From CAZQRP01 sp964596125 (GTDB lineage: Bacteria; Chloroflexota; Dehalococcoidia; GIF9; UBA5629), in the NCBI GenBank assembly GCA_964596125.1, contig CAZQRP010000014.1:33787-97786 (forward strand): a DNA stretch of 64,000 nt. Direction: 5' to 3'. Both the position numbers and the translations under genes were made by a program. The notes beneath the pieces are model-generated. The model saw only the letters and a list, made by a program, of their open reading frames with translations, was not told the DNA's origin and did not search any database. Positions 61,058 to 64,000 of this stretch are shown here, one piece after another; position 1 is the stretch's first letter, and each line of letters begins with the position of its first letter.

Positions 61058-61101
61058 TGGTGAGCTCGGCGGGATTCGGACCTGCGACCAATCGGCACCC
61101 C
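61058..61101 (-). pseudogene. displaced 3' part of a tRNA (oldest scar)
   Basis: Minus strand: GGTCGCAGG-TCCGAAT-CCCGC-CGAGCTC-A-CCA, i.e. T arm, acceptor 3' strand, discriminator and CCA of the same tRNA type as 62486-62530, with mutations in the T stem, T loop (TCC for TTC) and acceptor. The 5' half is absent. Confidence 0.65.
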
Positions 61102-61152
61102 GCTGATTGTTATATAATGAATAATTAACAAGGGATAGTGGGGGAAGCAATT

Positions 61153-61950
61153 ATGCGAAAAACCTGGTCATATACAGTTCTCTCTGTTCTAAATGTATTT
61201 GGGTTCCTGGGCACACTCATCGTCAACGGACTCGCTAATGCCCTTCCTCTCAATAATAAAACAACCGGTGAATTATCGGACCAATATCCAAACCTGTTCG
61301 TGCCGGCCGGGCTGACTTTTTCAATTTGGGGCGTAATCTATATCCTGCTTGCCATTTTTGTACTATACCAGTTGGTCAATGTTCTCAGAAAAGAAGTAAA
61401 TAGTTACTCCTTCACTGAAAAAATTGGAGTTTTATTCTTTATAACCTGCATTGCCAATATAGGCTGGATATTTTCATGGCATTATGAAATCCTCCCCCTA
61501 TCGCTCGTTCTCATGCTTATACTATTGGCGTGCCTGATAGCGATCTATTTACGATTACGTATTGGCAATTCAGAGTCAATAAAAATGGAAAAATATCTGG
61601 TGCATCTTCCTTTCAGTGTCTATCTCGGCTGGATTACTATAGCAACAATTGCCAATGTCACCGCTTTACTGGTTGATGCTGGATGGAACACGTTTGGTCT
61701 GGGCGAGCAGTTCTGGGCGGTACTGGTAATTATCGTGGGTATTGCGATTGCACTGAATATGCTTATTACAAGGAAGGATATATTTTACTGTCTGGTTGTC
61801 GACTGGGCGTTACTCGGTATCCTGCTGAAGCGGCTTGCTGTCGATACCACACCGGACCAAGCCGTAATAGGGATATCAATAATCGGACTAACGGTCATTA
61901 CAATCGGTATACTGACCCAGATTATCAGGCGAAAAGTTTATCAGGTATAA
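61153..61950 (+). CDS. TspO/MBR family membrane protein
   Basis: 265 residues from ATG 61153 (GGGGGA 8 nt upstream). Seven or so membrane segments; the first half matches TspO/MBR (VNGLANALPLNNKTTGELSD, FVPAGLTFSIWGVIYILLAI, then W-x-F-S-W-H in the next helix), and a second half extends it beyond the usual five-helix form of about 160 residues. TspO proteins bind porphyrins and other hydrophobic ligands. It lies between two tRNA scars. Confidence 0.75.
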   Translation: MRKTWSYTVLSVLNVFGFLGTLIVNGLANALPLNNKTTGELSDQYPNLFVPAGLTFSIWGVIYILLAIFVLYQLVNVLRKEVNSYSFTEKIGVLFFITCIANIGWIFSWHYEILPLSLVLMLILLACLIAIYLRLRIGNSESIKMEKYLVHLPFSVYLGWITIATIANVTALLVDAGWNTFGLGEQFWAVLVIIVGIAIALNMLITRKDIFYCLVVDWALLGILLKRLAVDTTPDQAVIGISIIGLTVITIGILTQIIRRKVYQV

Positions 61951-61969
61951 AGAGAGGTAGTATCCATTA

Positions 61970-61996
61970 GTGGGCTCGGAAGGATTCGAACCTGCG
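61970..61996 (-). pseudogene. displaced 3' end of a tRNA (second scar)
   Basis: Minus strand: CGCAGG-TTCGAAT-CCTTC-CGAGCCC-AC. T loop and acceptor strand are kept, the variable region and anticodon arm are gone, CCA is lost. Related to 61058-61101 and 62486-62530. Confidence 0.6.
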
Positions 61997-62042
61997 TATG
62001 GCATCGTTTTAATACAGGTGCGATAAAAATCACATACGCAGG
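61991..62042. repeat. 10-bp inverted repeat with 32-nt spacer
   Basis: CCTGCGTATG (61991-62000) and CATACGCAGG (62033-62042). The left arm is part of the tRNA scar. It precedes the SHOCT gene promoter region (TATAAT at 62056-62061) and could be a recombination arm site or a leader hairpin. Confidence 0.45.
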
Positions 62043-62090
62043 CTGGGAAAGGGCTTATAATTTAGACAATAGAAATAGTGAGGTGTGATT

Positions 62091-62450
62091 ATGAATAAAA
62101 CGTTGAAAACAGGACTGATAGCCGGTGGAATTGCAATAATCCTGCTAATTATATTGCCCCTGGCGCTTGGCTCACAGGTTGGATGGAATATGGGCTGTTG
62201 GAGTCCATCGAGCTCAAATATGATGGGTGGACTGGGCTTCTGGTGGCTGGTTCCTCTATTCTGGGTGGCATTTATAGCGTTGGTCATATGGGTGGTTGTA
62301 TCGCTGGTTCGCGGTCTGGGAGGCACCCAAAGTGCAAGGGTGACTTCAAGCAGAAGAGGCGAAGCACTGGAGATACTGGAGAACAGGTATGCCAGCGGCG
62401 AGATCAGCAAGAGAGAGTTCGAGGCAAAGAAAAAGACCCTGCTGGAATAA
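62091..62450 (+). CDS. SHOCT-domain small membrane protein
   Basis: 119 residues: two membrane helices (residues 7-28, 50-75) and a C-terminal SHOCT domain (GEALEILENRYASGEISKRE, then FEAKKKTLLE). SHOCT is a short oligomerisation domain. GAGGTG lies before ATG 62091. Bounded by tRNA scars on both sides. Confidence 0.75.
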   Translation: MNKTLKTGLIAGGIAIILLIILPLALGSQVGWNMGCWSPSSSNMMGGLGFWWLVPLFWVAFIALVIWVVVSLVRGLGGTQSARVTSSRRGEALEILENRYASGEISKREFEAKKKTLLE

Positions 62451-62485
62451 AGCAATAGAGCGGCAAGGCTAGTTAGTTAAAGAGA

Positions 62486-62530
62486 TGGTGGGCTCGGCAG
62501 GATTCGAACCTGCGACCAACCGGTTATGAG
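62486..62530 (-). pseudogene. displaced 3' half of a CAT-anticodon tRNA (youngest scar)
   Basis: Minus strand: CTCATAA-CCGGT-TGGTC-GCAGG-TTCGAAT-CCTGC-CGAGCCC-A-CCA. It begins exactly at the anticodon loop (anticodon CAT, Met or Ile2) and runs to an encoded CCA with perfect T arm. The bases before it (CAACA) do not pair as the 5' anticodon stem, so only the 3' half is present. Confidence 0.75.
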
Positions 62531-62684
62531 TGTTGGAGTTTTTTATATCTATTACCAATTTTCCCTCCTATGTATTTTCGGCGTTATTAATAAAGCTGTG
62601 ATAAGTGGCACTTAAATTAGTCATTGATAAAACATAAACTATATTGTACCGTTAAAACGTAAATAAGATATATTTATTTCGTTA

Positions 62685-64000
62685 TTACCGGAAAACGCTT
62701 GGCAGTGGCTGCAACTCCGGCTTATACGGCTCTGAACTTGGACTGAGTTCTACATGTATAGACCCCCACCTAAGCCATTTTATCGATGGTGAGATTAAGA
62801 TGGTGAGGCAAATAAAGGCTGGAATAACATAATATTCCCATGTTTTACCAGTGTTTATGATAGGACAAATATTTTTTTTAAGTAGAGGAAATATTACACA
62901 TGCTGCTAAGATAATAAGAAGAAATGCACCCACTAACCTTCTCTCCCAATACCACCCAAACCACCATTCCCACCAGCCAACTCTTTCTGTTTTAAGTATC
63001 CTACGGGCATCCCGCGCCTCATTAAATTTAGGTTCAAAAGATAATGCCTTCTCATTTGCATCTTCAGCTTCCTTGTCTCTGCCCAATTTATGGAGAGCAA
63101 GTGCTTTGTTGTACCAAGCTCGTGCGAATTTATATCTGACGCTCGTTGCTTTATTATAGGCTTTCAAAGCATCTTCAAAATTTTCAATACATAAGAGAAT
63201 ATTGCCTTTATTATTCCATGCATCTGCGTCGTCAGGCTTAAGTTTCAGCGCTTCATCGTAGGCTGCGAGTGCATCCTTATGGCGCTCAATTTTTCCTAGA
63301 GCAACTCCTTTGCTAAACCATGCTACCGCGTAGTCAGTCTTGAGCTTCAATGCTTCATCGAAAGCTGCGAGTGCATCTTCATAGCGCTCCAGGCTTACTA
63401 GAGCGACTCCTTTGTTAAACCATGCCTTAGCATCGTCAGGCTTAAGCTTCAGCGCTTCATCGAAGGCTGCGAGTGCTTCTTCATAGCGCTCAATTTCTTC
63501 TAGAGTGATTCCTTTGTTAAACCATGCCTCAGCATAATCAGGCTTAAGCTTCAGCGCTTCATCGAAGGCTGTGAGTGCATCTTCATAGCGCTCCAGTCTT
63601 CCTAGAGCGCTTCCTTTGTTAACCAATGCCTCAGCATCGTCAGGCTTAAGTTTCAGCACTTCATCGTAGGCTGCGAGTACATCCTTATAATGCTCTAATC
63701 TTCCTAGAGCGACTCCTTTGTTAAACCATGCATCCGCATCGTCAGGCTTAAGCTTCAGCGCTTCATCGTAGGCTGCGAGTGCATCTTCATAGCGCTCCAG
63801 GCTTCCTAGAGCGCTTCCTTTATTAACCAATGCCTCAGCATGGTCAGGCTTAAGTTTCAGCACTTCATCGTAGGCTGCGAGTTCATCCTCATGACGCTCC
63901 AGGCTTCCTAGAGCGACTCCTTTGTTAACCAATGCATCCGCATCGTCAGGCTTAAGCTTCAGCGCTTCATCGTAGGCTGTGAGTGCATCCTCATAGCGCT
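62685..64000 (-). CDS. TPR-repeat membrane protein, N-terminus beyond the window
   Basis: More than 430 residues, open to the right edge. The N-terminal part is a run of 34-residue TPR units of nearly identical sequence (ALVNKGVALGSLERYEDALA, then AYDEALKLKPDDA), at least eight full copies, followed by three diverged ones (KAYNKATSVRYKFARAWYNK). The C-terminus has two membrane helices (RRLVGAFLLIILAACVIFPL and YYVIPAFICLTILISPSI) and a short tail. TPR arrays bind partner proteins; here they probably face the cytosol. No start is visible within the window. Confidence 0.85.
   Translation of the reverse strand, partial: RYEDALTAYDEALKLKPDDADALVNKGVALGSLERHEDELAAYDEVLKLKPDHAEALVNKGSALGSLERYEDALAAYDEALKLKPDDADAWFNKGVALGRLEHYKDVLAAYDEVLKLKPDDAEALVNKGSALGRLERYEDALTAFDEALKLKPDYAEAWFNKGITLEEIERYEEALAAFDEALKLKPDDAKAWFNKGVALVSLERYEDALAAFDEALKLKTDYAVAWFSKGVALGKIERHKDALAAYDEALKLKPDDADAWNNKGNILLCIENFEDALKAYNKATSVRYKFARAWYNKALALHKLGRDKEAEDANEKALSFEPKFNEARDARRILKTERVGWWEWWFGWYWERRLVGAFLLIILAACVIFPLLKKNICPIINTGKTWEYYVIPAFICLTILISPSIKWLRWGSIHVELSPSSEPYKPELQPLPSVFR
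63225..64000. repeat. 102-bp tandem DNA repeat coding TPR units
   Basis: The TPR region is made of 102-bp units with strong nucleotide identity, e.g. CTTCATCGNAGGCTGCGAGT and AGAGCGACTCCTTTGTTAA recur every 102 bp from about 63225 to the right edge. Alternating TTCATCGTAGG and TTCATCGAAGG variants indicate recent duplication of pairs of units. Confidence 0.8.

Larger units (their letters stand above)
60722..61152. other. 431-bp intergenic region
   Basis: Holds the AOR operon promoter on the minus strand (60872-60900), a displaced tRNA 3' fragment (61058-61101) and a TATAAT (61113-61118) before the TspO gene. No protein gene recognised. Confidence 0.5.

Noticed and set aside
60792..61106. 104-codon plus-strand ORF before the TspO gene
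   Set aside because: Its 3' end is the tRNA scar read as protein and its start overlaps the AOR promoter region.
63225..64000. regular repeats that might suggest a CRISPR array
   Set aside because: The 102-bp period, open reading frame and TPR consensus show coding repeats; no short repeat-spacer structure exists in the window.

Overview
The window is bacterial and most probably comes from a strictly anaerobic Chloroflexota of the Dehalococcoidia type (inference from gene content, no rRNA is present). Supporting signs are oxygen-sensitive ferredoxin enzymes (2-oxoacid:ferredoxin oxidoreductase, aldehyde:ferredoxin oxidoreductase), two CO-dehydrogenase nickel accessory proteins (CooC, CooT), archaeal-type phosphoglycerate mutase (ApgM), LL-diaminopimelate aminotransferase, and an uninterrupted pgk-apgM-tpiA-miaA-dapF-dapL-hflX run. 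By eye, 1.2-10 kb is more GC-rich than the rest.

Layout. 0-1.2 kb: accessory debris (partial gene, small membrane protein, hairpin repeats). 1.3-4.8 kb: two membrane-protein/XRE-regulator pairs in inverted orientation around an acyl-CoA dehydrogenase and a vestige of a second one. 5-9.9 kb: aspS, tig, clpP, a HAD-like protein. 10-17 kb (minus strand): dprA-topA-aroQ-pepP-efp-PHP operon, preceded by a patatin lipase. 17.1-19.2 kb: two tRNA-Ser genes and a small islet bounded by a 40-bp duplication of half of one of them. 19.3-22.4 kb: OadG/OadB, tRNA-Arg, HEAT protein, small barrel protein. 22.4-28.9 kb: a 2-oxoacid oxidoreductase plus NuoE/NuoF/HoxU-like operon bracketed by a decayed and an intact tRNA-Pro, each with the same promoter. 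29-38.4 kb: housekeeping genes (lexA, nadB, miaB, tRNA-Ser, ybeY, MBL protein, gmk, remA-like, aroA, tyrA). 38.4-41.4 kb: a transposon-like element with 17-bp terminal inverted repeats, a transposase, small regulators, a DUF4145 protein and a class II (Leu-like) tRNA carrying a Gly (GCC) anticodon. 41.4-49.8 kb: cooC-pgk-apgM-tpiA-miaA-dapF, dapL, hflX. 50-52.6 kb: Xer-type recombinase behind a dif-like palindrome, cooT, trxB. 52.8-57.4 kb: an Ig-like surface protein with an in-frame TGA, a DsrE/YedF-like protein, a methyltransferase, a mechanosensitive-channel-like protein. 57.7-60.7 kb: AOR/MoaD/Fe-S operon. 61-64 kb: three displaced 3' ends of one CAT-anticodon tRNA separating TspO, SHOCT and TPR genes, i.e. 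a tRNA-anchored accretion zone running off the right edge.

How it works together: central lower glycolysis, lysine/peptidoglycan precursor (DapF/DapL) and aromatic amino acid synthesis (AroQ, AroA, TyrA) coexist with ferredoxin/NAD redox modules. The most unusual content is the repeated use of tRNA genes as insertion points (Ser, Pro, Met/Ile-CAT) and the transposon that carries its own chimeric tRNA.
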